Source: a virus. Taken from it: 41,013 nucleotides of DNA. The translations under genes were made by a program, and so were the position numbers. The stretch is from positions 1-41,013 of IMG/VR virus record IMGVR_UViG_3300008113_000121; one strand, given 5' to 3'. Numbering within the stretch: the stretch's first letter is position 1; each line of letters begins with the position of its first letter. Of the stretch, positions 24,310-33,376 are shown piece by piece. Under the pieces are notes generated by a model. The model ran no database searches and was not told where the DNA came from. It saw only the letters and a list, made by a program, of their open reading frames with translations.

Positions 24310-27300
24310 TATTTACTCCTACCGTATCCTATTCTCTTTAATTCCTTCATTTCAAGATCAACTATATATCTTCCGACTTCTTCTTTAGATAGACTTTGAG
24401 GAATATTATAGGTGTTCTGCATAACAATGTTACCACCAAGTAGTGGTGCTTGTCCACCACCAGACATCATTACTCTATTTGATGTTGTGCTTGGAACAGA
24501 ATACTTTGTTGCTAATCCACCCATCGCCATTCCATTAATTCTATCGAGTAGTGGAACTCCAACATTTTGAACAGCCTGTGCTCTAATTACATATTCTCCA
24601 TTAGAAAGCATTGCTGGTATTGAATCAGATGTTCCAGAACCTGGGCCAGATATTACTCCGCCGCCTGCTTTTTGCAAAATAGCTGGCAAGAAGTCTCCTG
24701 ACCCCCCAGTATTTCCTTTATATGTTTTTCCTTCATATGTAAAGAATTGTCCAGAGCCAAGTCCAAAGGCCTTCATAATTGCTCTTCTTCCTTCAGCATT
24801 TAAAGTGCCATCTTTTTGCAAATAGCTGTCGTATGTATTGCTTTGAATTTGTTTCGAGTCCGCCTTTGACCTATACATACCTTGTGCTCCGCCGCCTGCT
24901 ATGTCTAGCTTTTTGCCATTTATATATATATCTCCAGTAGTAGTAATTCCTTCTTTAGCCAATGCTGCAGATAGTCCTTTATCCAAACTCTTTATAAGGT
25001 TGAATGAAGTATTTGCGATATCTTCTGGCTTTAATTTTCCGCCAACAACATCTGGTAGGTTAGCAGTTCCTGTTGGAAGTCCAGCCTTCTTTACTTCATT
25101 TAAGAAGTCAGCAGCAAGTCCCTTAAACTCAGCGGTTGTCTTAAACTTTTCAATATTATCTTTATTTGCAATAAGCGCTAATTGGAATCTAGTCATTGCT
25201 CCATTTACGCCATCAATTTCTTTTGTCTGTCTTGCAATTTTTGCATTTAAAGCATCTAAACTTTCAGCAGCAAGTGCTGCCTTATCTCCAAGCTTTTCAT
25301 TCTTATCTTGAATTGCTTGCTTTCTTGCTTCTAGAGGTTTTACTTGTGCATCTCTTTCTGCGTCAATTTGATTCATTGCAAGAGTATTTTGTCTGCCAGA
25401 TATTAACTCACGCATTCTCAATTTAGCTTGTGCAGCTGCAGTCATATCTCCAGTTGCTATATTTTGCTGATACTCAAGTTGTGCCTTTTGCAACTCTAAC
25501 TGATAACTCTCACCAGCAGCCTGATCTTGCAAAGCCTTCTTTCTGGCGTCAGCTCTTTCATTAATCTTCTTTATTTCTCTATCAATAGCTCTAATCGCAT
25601 CACGATCTTTTATTTGCTGTGCTACAGTTTGTCCCTTAGTAGCCTTTAGCAATTCCTTTTGTCTTGCTGTAAGCTTATCTAAATTCTCATACTGCTTCTT
25701 TAGAAGGTTTTCTCTGTTAGTTGAAACAACAGCATTTGAAACTTTAACTGTCAACTGATACAACTGCTCAACTTGCTCAGTATTTAACTTACTTATATCT
25801 CCAGTAAATCCAGCAGCTTGAATTCTTAACTTTTGCCACAAGCTAACTACAGTATCTGTTGTGCTAGCAAATGCTTTCCACTCTGGATTCTGTTTAATAA
25901 GATTATTTAAAAGAGCTTGTCCTATAGGCTGCTGTTCTTTAACCTTAGAATTAATCATTTGAAGCTGCTTATTCTCTGCTTCATATAGAGCAAGCTTCTT
26001 TGTTTTTCCAGTCTTATCTTTTCTGGCCGACTCTTCGCTAGCCTTCATTATGCTTTCTACGCCTGATTCAATTGCACCTAAAGCAGTAAATAGTTGAGCC
26101 GCTTGATCTCTTGTATTTTGAAAATCTTTTGCTAAATTAAATGTTCCAATAGAGCTAACTGCTGCAGTTTCTGGATTTCTTATTTCTCCAAATCCCTTTG
26201 AGCCAACTGCAGACACTGCATATGCAGCTTTATCTGAGACCTTGAAAAGAGTATAGATCTTTTTGCTAGCTTCCTCTGCTGACATTCCAGCAGCTACAAA
26301 TTGTTCTTTTAGTTGTATAGCTACTTGATTTAAGTCTTTAGAACTAGTGGCATTAATAAGATCTATCTGATCCTTCATTGTTGCTTTAACTTCTTTTTGC
26401 AACTTCTTATACTCTTGAATTGTTATATTGAATGGAGTGCCAGCAATCTGTAGACTTTCATAAACAAGTTTGTTTTTATCAAGTAGCAACTTGATTGAAT
26501 CAATAGAATCTTTTATCTTTGAATTATAATTTGTATATTTTAGCCCAGCCTTTTCTGCAGATTCTGCAGTCAATCCAAATGCTGCTGCTGATAATCTTTG
26601 TGTTTCATTATAATTCTTCCAAGCTTTTATTCCAAGGCCAACGGCAGCTACACCAGCACCAAGCGCAACATTTAATCTTGAAATACCAGTAAGCATTTTA
26701 CCTAGAGTAGGCAAAAGCTTTCCTCCGCCTGTAGCCATTTCATTAATGCTAGATGCAAATCTTGTTCCAGCAAATACTGATTGTCTGCCTCTAGATAATC
26801 CTGGCGTTACAGACATTCCTGGTCCAGATGGAGTAAGTCCCATTTGATCCGCAAGCATTGGACCACGTCCTGGGAATCCTAATCTTTGTTCTATTGAAGG
26901 TCCATCTACTCTGCCTCTACCTCCGCCAAATCCTGGTGTTAAAATTGATCCAAGCAATCCGCCAATCATTGAGCCATTTTGACCTCCTAATCTAGATCCC
27001 AATGCGGATCCTCCATAGTAGCCAAGTTGACTTAGTAGAATGCTAGCAAGTATACCTCCGCCCCTGTTGTATCCTGGAACTCTGCCTCCGCCCATGTAGC
27101 CTTGTACCATTCCACCGCCCATGTATCCTGGAACCATACCGCCCTTATTGAATCCAAAGATTGCTTTTCTAACTCCTGGGGTAGACTTAAGCTGCTTAAT
27201 GTCCCAATTAGTAAATTGTTCCTTTAATATCTTTTTATCAATTGGAGATAATTGCTTACCATGTCTACGCATAACAATTTCTGCTGCATCACGTATCATT

Positions 27301-30300
27301 TGATCTGTTTGGTCTGGCTCTATACCTCTAAATAATTTTCCATCTGCAGCCTTAAAGTATCCGCTAGGCCTTGTGTTTGAGGTTGTCTCTAGCAAAGCGT
27401 CATAAAGTAAATTTTGTGTATATGGTCGTAATCCTGTTCTTCCAAATAATTTAGATCCCATTCCAAGGCTTGCTGACTTGTGAGACCATCCTGCATCATT
27501 ATCATTCTTGCCCCACTTAGCACCAAGCTTTTTCATAATCATACTTTTAGTAAATGCTTGTACTCTTCCTCCAACTGCATACCCTGGAACCATACCGCCA
27601 CGATTTGCTGTAAACATGCTTGAAGCGCTAGAAGACTTTGAGAATCTTGTCATTGCGCCAATTTCTGCAGAACTTACAAGTTTGCCCCAAAGATTTTCAT
27701 TCATTGTCCCATTTCTGCTTTTTATCAAAGTGTTTAATCTTTGTGCAGCAATTTTAGCAATAGCCTGAGCTTCTGCTGGAGGAACTCCCATATCCTTTAG
27801 TTTTATTAAAAGACTTTGCATATCTTGCCAGCCAACATCTGACCATGCGTCTTTCCATCCCTTGCCGTCTGGAGTTGAGGCTGGGGATCCCGCACCCTTA
27901 ATTCTTTGATTAAAGCTTCCTGAATTTTTTACCCATGTTGTAGATAAAGCTTTTAATGTAGCGTACTGCGTATTTCCTGGAACTTGAATTCCCATAGACC
28001 TTAATACGTCAACAGGTATCTGATCTTCTGGTCCGTAACCTAATGCCTTTAATCTTCTTATATATTGTGGAGAAAATGCATGAACAAGAACATTTCCTTT
28101 AGATGTTGGAGTAATTCCATACTCTTTATTTTTTGGATCATTGTACACATTAGATCTTCTAAGTCTTGCATCTGAGTATCTTATTGAACCTGCGCCTGTT
28201 TCTGCAATTGGTTGTGGATTTGATCCAGTAGTATCCCATCTATTTCTACTTTGTCTAAAGTATCTAGTTCCAGGAGATCTAAATCCGCCAAATATGCTTG
28301 ATTTAGCTAGGTATCTAGGAATTATTCCTCCAAGATTTCTATTGATTGGAACAATCATTGCTTGTCCGTCGTTAAGTGCTCTCATTCCTTCTGGATCTTG
28401 TTGAGCAACTCCTCTACGAATTACAAACTCTCCAGGAGTTAACATAGCTGGAACTACGTCAGCATTTACATTTGGTCCTGGTACTTGATCTCCATTATTA
28501 TAAAATACTTTTCCGCCAGAATTTAGTCCTTGAGGTTTTGTAGTCTCAATACTGTATGCTCCACCCATTGTTCTTGTTCTTGTTGCTCTTCCTAGAGCAG
28601 ACATAACATCTCCAAATATTCCTTGACGGAACATTCCACGAGTATTTGGCTTTCCTCTAGGATCAACTACTGGCTGATCTATGAGTGGTGCCTTTGTTAA
28701 ATCTATTGTTCTGCCACGCTGTGCAGCATATGCTGAAACTTCCGCACCCATCATTCTTTCAAGCTCAGCATTTGAAGCTATAATAGCTGCACGAGCCTGC
28801 TGAATATTAATTTTTCCAGCCTTTAATTCTGAAACAATTTGAGCAGATTGTGTGGCAGCATTTGCTGTAAGCCTTTGTGTAATTGGCAAGATGTCATCAA
28901 ATGTATCAATAAGCTCCTTTGATACTTGTCCGCCCATTCCAATAATCTTCTTTAAAGAATCAATTTCTGCTTTACTTTGTACTCCCAATGTAGCCATCAA
29001 TGCTGCATATCTTGCATGTTCTGAAGCAACTACTCCTGTGGAAACATTATTTATTGTTGTTAATCCTGGGACATCTGGCAATCTTTCATTCATTAATATC
29101 TGAGGGTTGGCACCAATCTTTCTATTTACTGGAATTGGTTGCATGGTTAATCCAAATATTGAAGTTGGATTATTTGGATCTCTAGGATTTAAATGTGCTG
29201 CTGCTCTTGAAGTTCCGCCAAGAAGAGGGTTACTTGTATCTACAACTCTTTGTCCAGGAACAGAACCAAAATTCATAACTGGTGTTCCAGAGGCTGTAGT
29301 CATTACGCTGCCAAGCGTAGCTGTAGATGCAGTTGCTCTTCTGGCATTTGCCTCTAATAAAATTAAATCTTCGCTTAGCTTTTTAATTGCTAAACTTAGT
29401 GTTGCTGCTGCCTTCGAATCGTTATAGAATTCATTTCCAAGTTGCTTTCCTGCATCTTGTGCAGCCATCATTTCTGGAGTTAATAGTTTAAATCCTTCTG
29501 CACCTTTAAATAAAGCTTTAAAGTGTCCAAGGCCCTTAATAATATACCCAAAGAAGTTGGCAAGAACACCAGTAAGCATAATTACTGGACCTATGATTGC
29601 TGTAAATGCTCCAGCAAATGTCATAAGCTTTTTAACTGGGTCTGGTAGCTTTTGTGCAAAATCAATAATTCCGCCTAGAACATTTAGAAGCTTTGTTCCT
29701 ATATCTAAGAAATCTTCTCCAACTCCAGCAAGATCTGCCTTCAAACTTTCAATTGCTCTCTTATATCTTCCAGCTGCTGATTCTGTTACTGCTGCTAATT
29801 CTCGTCCAGCCACAGCTTCAAGTTCTCCAGTACTTGCCTTCATTAAATCTAAAACCTTTAAAGTCTGGCTTCCTTGGCGGCCTAAATTCTCAAACAAAGC
29901 GTTTAGTCTTGAGAACTGGAACTTACCGAACAACTGCTCAATAGCTTGTTGTTTTTGCAAAGGATCTAGATTATCTAAGGCAGCTTGCAATGCTAGTAGC
30001 GTTTCAGTTACATTTCCAGCATTACTATTTACAATACCCAACAAGTCAATTCCAAATCCTTGGAACTTTTCAACTGCTACATTTGTTGGGTTAATCAAAG
30101 ATGCAAGTGCTGACTTTAATGCGTTTGCACCTTCTGATGCATTAATTCCACCTTCACGCATTGCTGTTAAGTATAGTGCTAAATCTTGTACGCTTCCGCC
30201 CAAACCCTTAATTACAGGACCAGCCTTTGGAATAGCCTCAACCAAATCTTGAAGGGTTGTTGATGTCTGGTTTTCAACTGCGTTTAGGAAGTTAATAGAT

Positions 30301-31238
30301 TGCGCTAGCTCTTCTGTATTTTGCTGAAATGCTGACTGAATTGCAAGAGTTGCCTTCATAGCCTCTTGTCTATCTACTTCACCAAGAACTGCAAGTCTTG
30401 TTGTTTCTGCAACTGATGAGAGAAGTTCGTTTCCAGTTTTTCCAGTTGCTGCAATATCTGCAGCTAAGCTAATGGTCTCTGAGAAGTTAACTCCCATTGC
30501 AGATGACAATTCTTTTGCAGTGGCAGAAACTTCTTTTCTTACTTTAGCGAGCTCTTCTGCGGATGTACCAGCCACATCACCATAAACCTTTGTTAATCTT
30601 GTTAACTCTTGATCAGCAACCTTAAATGCATCTGCTGCAGCTTTACCAAATGCAGCAAGTGGCAATGTTAATCCAACTGTTAACTGGCGTCCTGCCCACT
30701 GAGTATTCTTACCCCAGTTAATTAATTGAACTCCGCCATCTTGAATTACCTTATTCATTATCTGTAATTCTTGTTTTAATACAGATGCTCTATTCTTTAC
30801 TAAGTCTAGTCCACGAGGAATATGAACGTTATACTGCATTAGCCCCTGTGCATTTCTGCCGAGGGGTTGCAATACTGAGTTTTGTAGTTGAACCTGCTGT
30901 TTTGCAAGGTCTCTTATAAGTCCACCAGTTGTTCGTGTATGGTCTTGATAAACTCTAAAATAATCTCTAAGCTTTAATCTGCCACTATCTAGATTTCTAC
31001 CAAACTTTTCAACATCAGAGGTTAGACTAACAAAGTGTGTAGAGAATTGCCCAGTCTTGAGCATTGTCTCTTTGAACATTGCATTGGTTGCACCAATTTG
31101 ACCAGCTAATGCTCTATTTGATCCAGCAAATTCTTGTTGCAGTTTTGAGAGACTATTCGTAACTCTCTGCACATCTGCAATAAGATTTGAAAAATCAGAT
31201 TTAGCAACTATGTTAGTTACTATTTGTTGATCAGCCAT
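24309..31238 (-). CDS. Tail tape measure protein
   Basis: A 2309-residue protein that sets tail length and helps DNA cross the cell envelope. Residues about 150-350 match the TP901-type phage tail tape-measure core (GRQLTVGLTLPLAAFGKAAA, SLAADIAATGKTG, AMREGGINASEGANALKSAL). Long helical and coiled-coil segments rich in Gln, Lys and Ala follow, especially 1650-2150. Hydrophobic stretches lie near 545-575 and 1525-1550, and a glycine-zipper-like run lies near 1390-1435. Two copies of the loop motif PAMLTPGEFVIR / PAMLSNGEYVIR lie near 935 and 2200. Between them a GG-V-PGY repeat occurs several times. No peptidase (CHAP, lysozyme, M23) was recognised. By the usual length rule the tail would be ~350 nm. 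Confidence 0.95.
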   Translation of the reverse strand: MADQQIVTNIVAKSDFSNLIADVQRVTNSLSKLQQEFAGSNRALAGQIGATNAMFKETMLKTGQFSTHFVSLTSDVEKFGRNLDSGRLKLRDYFRVYQDHTRTTGGLIRDLAKQQVQLQNSVLQPLGRNAQGLMQYNVHIPRGLDLVKNRASVLKQELQIMNKVIQDGGVQLINWGKNTQWAGRQLTVGLTLPLAAFGKAAADAFKVADQELTRLTKVYGDVAGTSAEELAKVRKEVSATAKELSSAMGVNFSETISLAADIAATGKTGNELLSSVAETTRLAVLGEVDRQEAMKATLAIQSAFQQNTEELAQSINFLNAVENQTSTTLQDLVEAIPKAGPVIKGLGGSVQDLALYLTAMREGGINASEGANALKSALASLINPTNVAVEKFQGFGIDLLGIVNSNAGNVTETLLALQAALDNLDPLQKQQAIEQLFGKFQFSRLNALFENLGRQGSQTLKVLDLMKASTGELEAVAGRELAAVTESAAGRYKRAIESLKADLAGVGEDFLDIGTKLLNVLGGIIDFAQKLPDPVKKLMTFAGAFTAIIGPVIMLTGVLANFFGYIIKGLGHFKALFKGAEGFKLLTPEMMAAQDAGKQLGNEFYNDSKAAATLSLAIKKLSEDLILLEANARRATASTATLGSVMTTASGTPVMNFGSVPGQRVVDTSNPLLGGTSRAAAHLNPRDPNNPTSIFGLTMQPIPVNRKIGANPQILMNERLPDVPGLTTINNVSTGVVASEHARYAALMATLGVQSKAEIDSLKKIIGMGGQVSKELIDTFDDILPITQRLTANAATQSAQIVSELKAGKINIQQARAAIIASNAELERMMGAEVSAYAAQRGRTIDLTKAPLIDQPVVDPRGKPNTRGMFRQGIFGDVMSALGRATRTRTMGGAYSIETTKPQGLNSGGKVFYNNGDQVPGPNVNADVVPAMLTPGEFVIRRGVAQQDPEGMRALNDGQAMIVPINRNLGGIIPRYLAKSSIFGGFRSPGTRYFRQSRNRWDTTGSNPQPIAETGAGSIRYSDARLRRSNVYNDPKNKEYGITPTSKGNVLVHAFSPQYIRRLKALGYGPEDQIPVDVLRSMGIQVPGNTQYATLKALSTTWVKNSGSFNQRIKGAGSPASTPDGKGWKDAWSDVGWQDMQSLLIKLKDMGVPPAEAQAIAKIAAQRLNTLIKSRNGTMNENLWGKLVSSAEIGAMTRFSKSSSASSMFTANRGGMVPGYAVGGRVQAFTKSMIMKKLGAKWGKNDNDAGWSHKSASLGMGSKLFGRTGLRPYTQNLLYDALLETTSNTRPSGYFKAADGKLFRGIEPDQTDQMIRDAAEIVMRRHGKQLSPIDKKILKEQFTNWDIKQLKSTPGVRKAIFGFNKGGMVPGYMGGGMVQGYMGGGRVPGYNRGGGILASILLSQLGYYGGSALGSRLGGQNGSMIGGLLGSILTPGFGGGRGRVDGPSIEQRLGFPGRGPMLADQMGLTPSGPGMSVTPGLSRGRQSVFAGTRFASSINEMATGGGKLLPTLGKMLTGISRLNVALGAGVAAVGLGIKAWKNYNETQRLSAAAFGLTAESAEKAGLKYTNYNSKIKDSIDSIKLLLDKNKLVYESLQIAGTPFNITIQEYKKLQKEVKATMKDQIDLINATSSKDLNQVAIQLKEQFVAAGMSAEEASKKIYTLFKVSDKAAYAVSAVGSKGFGEIRNPETAAVSSIGTFNLAKDFQNTRDQAAQLFTALGAIESGVESIMKASEESARKDKTGKTKKLALYEAENKQLQMINSKVKEQQPIGQALLNNLIKQNPEWKAFASTTDTVVSLWQKLRIQAAGFTGDISKLNTEQVEQLYQLTVKVSNAVVSTNRENLLKKQYENLDKLTARQKELLKATKGQTVAQQIKDRDAIRAIDREIKKINERADARKKALQDQAAGESYQLELQKAQLEYQQNIATGDMTAAAQAKLRMRELISGRQNTLAMNQIDAERDAQVKPLEARKQAIQDKNEKLGDKAALAAESLDALNAKIARQTKEIDGVNGAMTRFQLALIANKDNIEKFKTTAEFKGLAADFLNEVKKAGLPTGTANLPDVVGGKLKPEDIANTSFNLIKSLDKGLSAALAKEGITTTGDIYINGKKLDIAGGGAQGMYRSKADSKQIQSNTYDSYLQKDGTLNAEGRRAIMKAFGLGSGQFFTYEGKTYKGNTGGSGDFLPAILQKAGGGVISGPGSGTSDSIPAMLSNGEYVIRAQAVQNVGVPLLDRINGMAMGGLATKYSVPSTTSNRVMMSGGGQAPLLGGNIVMQNTYNIPQSLSKEEVGRYIVDLEMKELKRIGYGRSK
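27059..27153 (-). repeat. GG-V-PGY repeat cluster inside the tape measure gene
   Basis: Encodes a run with the units GGMVPGY, GGMVQGY and GGRVPGY in tandem; another single unit (GGMVPGYAVGG) lies near 27566-27608. These Gly-rich loops sit between helical segments and immediately precede a glycine-zipper-like hydrophobic stretch. The copies are imperfect at nucleotide level. Confidence 0.7.
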
Positions 31239-31248
31239 ATACTATATG

Positions 31249-31904
31249 TTACTCCCTGGAGTAGCCCAATCCCATTCCAATACCAAATCCAGCTTCATTG
31301 GCAAACTGTCCTTGTAATGACACGATATCATCACCTCTAGCATCTATGCCCATTGCTCTTCTTTGTATATCTTCAAAGGTTGGACCTTTGTTTTCTTCGC
31401 TTCTTTCCAAGGTCTTATCTTGTAGTGAAGCCAAGAATATTCTTTTTTCCTCTTCCACCTTTTGCATTGCTGAAAAGGTTTCAAGTAGTTCTGGTAAGGA
31501 TAAGTTTTCCTCTAACTCCTGATAACTTTTCCAGCTACCAATAAGAAAAACTTGCCCTTCTAAAGCAGCTAAATCTAGTTCTGACCAGCCAGAACCGCCG
31601 CCATTAGGTTTGGGTCGTCAAGCTTAATACCGCCACACACTTCAAGAATTCTGTTAATTGTTGGAATGTCTAGCGCTTCTTCTAGCAAATCTTTATCTTT
31701 AGTTAACTCTGGAAGTTGTGTCTCTAGTGCAATTGCACATGCATCAATTAGAACGCCTAATGATTCATTTTCTGTTGTAGCTTCTTGAGCTTTATTAATT
31801 ACAGCCATGAACTTGCGAAGCTGCTTAATTGATAGCGGCTTTAACTGAACTGTCTCGCCGTTTTGTAGTTTAATTTCTTCTACATCGTATACCGTAGTGG
31901 CCAA
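31249..31904 (-). CDS. Tail assembly chaperone, -1 frameshift product (gpGT-like)
   Basis: Fusion of the gpG-like frame to a second open frame by a -1 ribosomal slip. The second frame is open from just below a TGA at 31618 to the stop at 31249 and continues upstream of its first ATG (31467) with sensible protein sequence (GGGSGWSELDLAALEGQV, FLIGSWKSYQELEENLSL). The slip site C CCA AAC (31614-31608) is in the right phase for -1. The fusion would have 99 residues from the first frame plus 119 from the second, 218 in total. In lambda-like phages the T part contacts the tail tube protein and tape measure during assembly. Position between tail tube and tape measure is exactly the usual one. The second frame alone lacks a convincing start. 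Confidence 0.85.
31575..31904 (-). CDS. Tail assembly chaperone, short form (gpG-like)
   Basis: A 109-residue helical protein with the typical plan of phage tail assembly chaperones: a short beta N-terminus (VYDVEEIKLQNGETVQLKPL) followed by helices (SIKQLRKFMAVINKAQ, INRILEVCGG). It coats the tape measure and helps the tail tube polymerise. The start is a TTG with a strong AAAGGAGG ribosome site; no in-frame ATG is near. A promoter at 31931-31959 sits just upstream and the tail-tube terminator lies above that. Most ribosomes should stop at 31575; a fraction should slip to make the longer GT form. Confidence 0.85.
   Translation of the reverse strand: MATTVYDVEEIKLQNGETVQLKPLSIKQLRKFMAVINKAQEATTENESLGVLIDACAIALETQLPELTKDKDLLEEALDIPTINRILEVCGGIKLDDPNLMAAVLAGQN
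31578..31614 (-). promoter_or_regulatory. Programmed -1 frameshift signal (CCCAAAC plus stem-loop)
   Basis: Heptamer C CCA AAC at 31614-31608 fits the X XXY YYZ rule in the zero frame. Twelve nt downstream lies a 6-bp stem, GTTCTG (31595-31590) with CAGAAC (31583-31578), around a 6-nt loop, as a possible stimulator. Both reading frames stay open over the site: the -1 frame has its last stop at 31618 and the zero frame stops at 31575. Confidence 0.8.
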
Positions 31905-31930
31905 TTTATCCTCCTTTAGGATTATAAATC

Positions 31931-31959
31931 ATTATAACAAAAGAAATATATTAATACAA
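31931..31959 (-). promoter_or_regulatory. Promoter for tail chaperone/tape measure operon
   Basis: -35 TTGTAT (31954-31959), 17-nt spacer, -10 TATAAT (31931-31936) preceded by TGT, so extended. It lies just below the terminator of the tail tube gene, so it restarts transcription for the chaperones, tape measure and tail tip. A second TATAAT at 31921-31926 is closer to the gene. Confidence 0.65.
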
Positions 31960-31963
31960 GCAG

Positions 31964-31983
31964 AAAACCCTCATTTCTGAGGG
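31964..31983 (-). terminator. Intrinsic terminator after the major tail protein gene
   Basis: Stem CCCTCA/TGAGGG (31978-31983 with 31968-31973) closed by a GAAA tetraloop on the minus strand, then four T residues and a further TTCT-like run. It lies about 30 nt below the tail tube stop codon. It should make a short abundant tail tube mRNA and isolate it from the tail operon. Confidence 0.82.
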
Positions 31984-32010
31984 CTTCTGTGAATAATTAA
32001 ATTTATTTAA

Positions 32011-32754
32011 TTATGCGTAAACACGGTCAATAATCTTACCGTATTCTTGACCAGCGTATGCCGCATCACCTGATGGTAGAAGACGGAATGTTACTGGGAA
32101 TGTTGTTGGGGTGTTACGTGCTAGTGAGAACTGTGACTGCTGTACTGAAAGAACACGACGTGCATAATATACACGCTCCTGCTTTGAGTAGCTAGTTGTG
32201 TTGTACTCTGGTGATGGGCCTACAGCGATTAGCTGACGCTCAACTGGTGCAGCAAGCAAAGCTCCTGCAGCCAAACCAAGTACCTGTGGTGTACCTGAAT
32301 CTCCTGGGCCTGTTGGCTCAGCAGTTGTTAGAGTTTCGCTTGATGAATAACCTGAAGACTCTGTTACTCCTGTTGATCCTCCTGGCTGACCAAATACAAC
32401 TAGAAGATTCTCAAGAGTACCTTCTGTCATTTCTGTTGCAAGCATAACTTCCATTGACTCCTTGAAAAGCTTTGCTGTATCAAGAAGCTGATCTACAGTT
32501 ACTGAACCGTATGTTGGGTTGTAAGTAATCTGAAGACCGTTGTTTGTGTAACCTACGTTACGGAATTTAGCTGTTGATGGTGAAGATGTGTAAGCTGTGT
32601 TTAGTGTATCTGTGTATGAACCAGTTCCAAACGCAACCTTTCCTGCACCCTTTGTTGGATCCAAATCTACTGCGTCGCCAGCCTTTGTGCTGATGAACAG
32701 TGGTGATGCACCCACGATAATATTTTTGGCTGAATTAAATTTATCTCTTGCCAT
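32011..32754 (-). CDS. Major tail tube protein
   Basis: A 247-residue protein that stacks as hexameric rings to form the tail tube. It has the strongest class of ribosome site (GGAGGT), its own likely promoter upstream and its own terminator downstream, all fitting a very abundant product. Sequence is beta-rich with a central variable Gly/Ser loop (QPGGSTGVTESSGYSSSETL) and ends with strands FPVTFRLLPSGDA and EYGKIIDRVY, a usual tube-fold ending. Its base composition looks less AT-rich than neighbouring tail genes, as in the capsid gene. It lies directly before the tail chaperones. Confidence 0.85.
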   Translation of the reverse strand: MARDKFNSAKNIIVGASPLFISTKAGDAVDLDPTKGAGKVAFGTGSYTDTLNTAYTSSPSTAKFRNVGYTNNGLQITYNPTYGSVTVDQLLDTAKLFKESMEVMLATEMTEGTLENLLVVFGQPGGSTGVTESSGYSSSETLTTAEPTGPGDSGTPQVLGLAAGALLAAPVERQLIAVGPSPEYNTTSYSKQERVYYARRVLSVQQSQFSLARNTPTTFPVTFRLLPSGDAAYAGQEYGKIIDRVYA

Positions 32755-32814
32755 TTTTGACCTCCATGTTTAAAAAATAATATTTGCTGGCTAGGCTCTT
32801 TTCCTCTATGTCCA

Positions 32815-32843
32815 ATTTTAGGCTAAAATAGGTTATAAAGCAA
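32815..32843 (-). promoter_or_regulatory. Possible promoter for the tail tube gene
   Basis: TTGCTT (32838-32843), 17-nt spacer and TAAAAT (32815-32820) on the minus strand, in the 90-nt gap before the tail tube gene. Start predicted near 32808, giving a ~54-nt leader that ends in the GGAGGT ribosome site. Only moderate matches; supported by the gap's unusual length for this compact genome and by the terminator after the gene. Confidence 0.4.
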
Positions 32844-32844
32844 C

Positions 32845-33375
32845 TTATAAAAATCTGCCCTGTATGTCAGCATGTCTTGAGTATTTAAGCTCTAAAACTA
32901 TCTCTTCTGCTAAAAATCCCTGAATTTCTTGAGAAGGCTGTGTTGGAGATATGTCTGCTATATAAATACTGTGAAACTTAAATTCTGGTGACTTATCTGA
33001 CCATGCATTTATCTCTTTTGCTGAATCATCCATTCTTCTAAATAGGTCCATCATAAAGTTTCTTATTATTGTTATCTTATTATAATCTATTGCATATACT
33101 GTAAATACCACCTGCTCACAGCAAATGGTCCAATTTTCTTCATAGGATATACCTATCTTGTCATATACTATGTGAGTCTTATTATCTTCAGTTGCGGATG
33201 TTAGTCCAAGGAAAAATGTTGTCATTTCTGGAACCTGTTGTACTGGTATTACTGGGACTATCGTGTTTCCGTTTCCATCTAAATAATCATTTGCAGATAA
33301 AACATTCTCCTGCTTAAGTTTATGCCAAAGATAATTTCTTATTTCTACGACTGCATCTTTTGAGTAATCTACCAT
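32845..33375 (-). CDS. Tail terminator/completion protein
   Basis: A 176-residue protein from the ATG at 33375, which lies one base below the previous stop (TAACATG); an in-frame GTG at 33384 would add three residues. Sequence has an N-terminal helix (AVVEIRNYLWHKLKQENV), strands, then a helix with TIIRNFMMDLFRRMDD and a final strand EIVLELKYSR. This alpha/beta plan and the place directly before the tail tube gene fit the tail terminator that caps the tube and joins it to the head. No specific family signature is certain. Confidence 0.65.
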   Translation of the reverse strand: MVDYSKDAVVEIRNYLWHKLKQENVLSANDYLDGNGNTIVPVIPVQQVPEMTTFFLGLTSATEDNKTHIVYDKIGISYEENWTICCEQVVFTVYAIDYNKITIIRNFMMDLFRRMDDSAKEINAWSDKSPEFKFHSIYIADISPTQPSQEIQGFLAEEIVLELKYSRHADIQGRFL

Positions 33376-33376
33376 G

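Noticed and set aside
29557-30252. A 231-codon open frame on the plus strand
   Set aside because: It lies fully antisense to the tape measure core, has no ribosome site, and its protein is a low-complexity Ser/Pro/Ala string as expected from reading coding DNA backwards.
31249-31467. A separate 72-residue gene starting at the ATG at 31467
   Set aside because: The same frame continues upstream with good protein sequence to the frameshift site, so the ATG is internal to the GT fusion.
31921-31926. A second TATAAT closer to the tail chaperone start
   Set aside because: It lacks the extended TG and a matching -35; the box at 31931-31936 is better. It may be a minor alternative.
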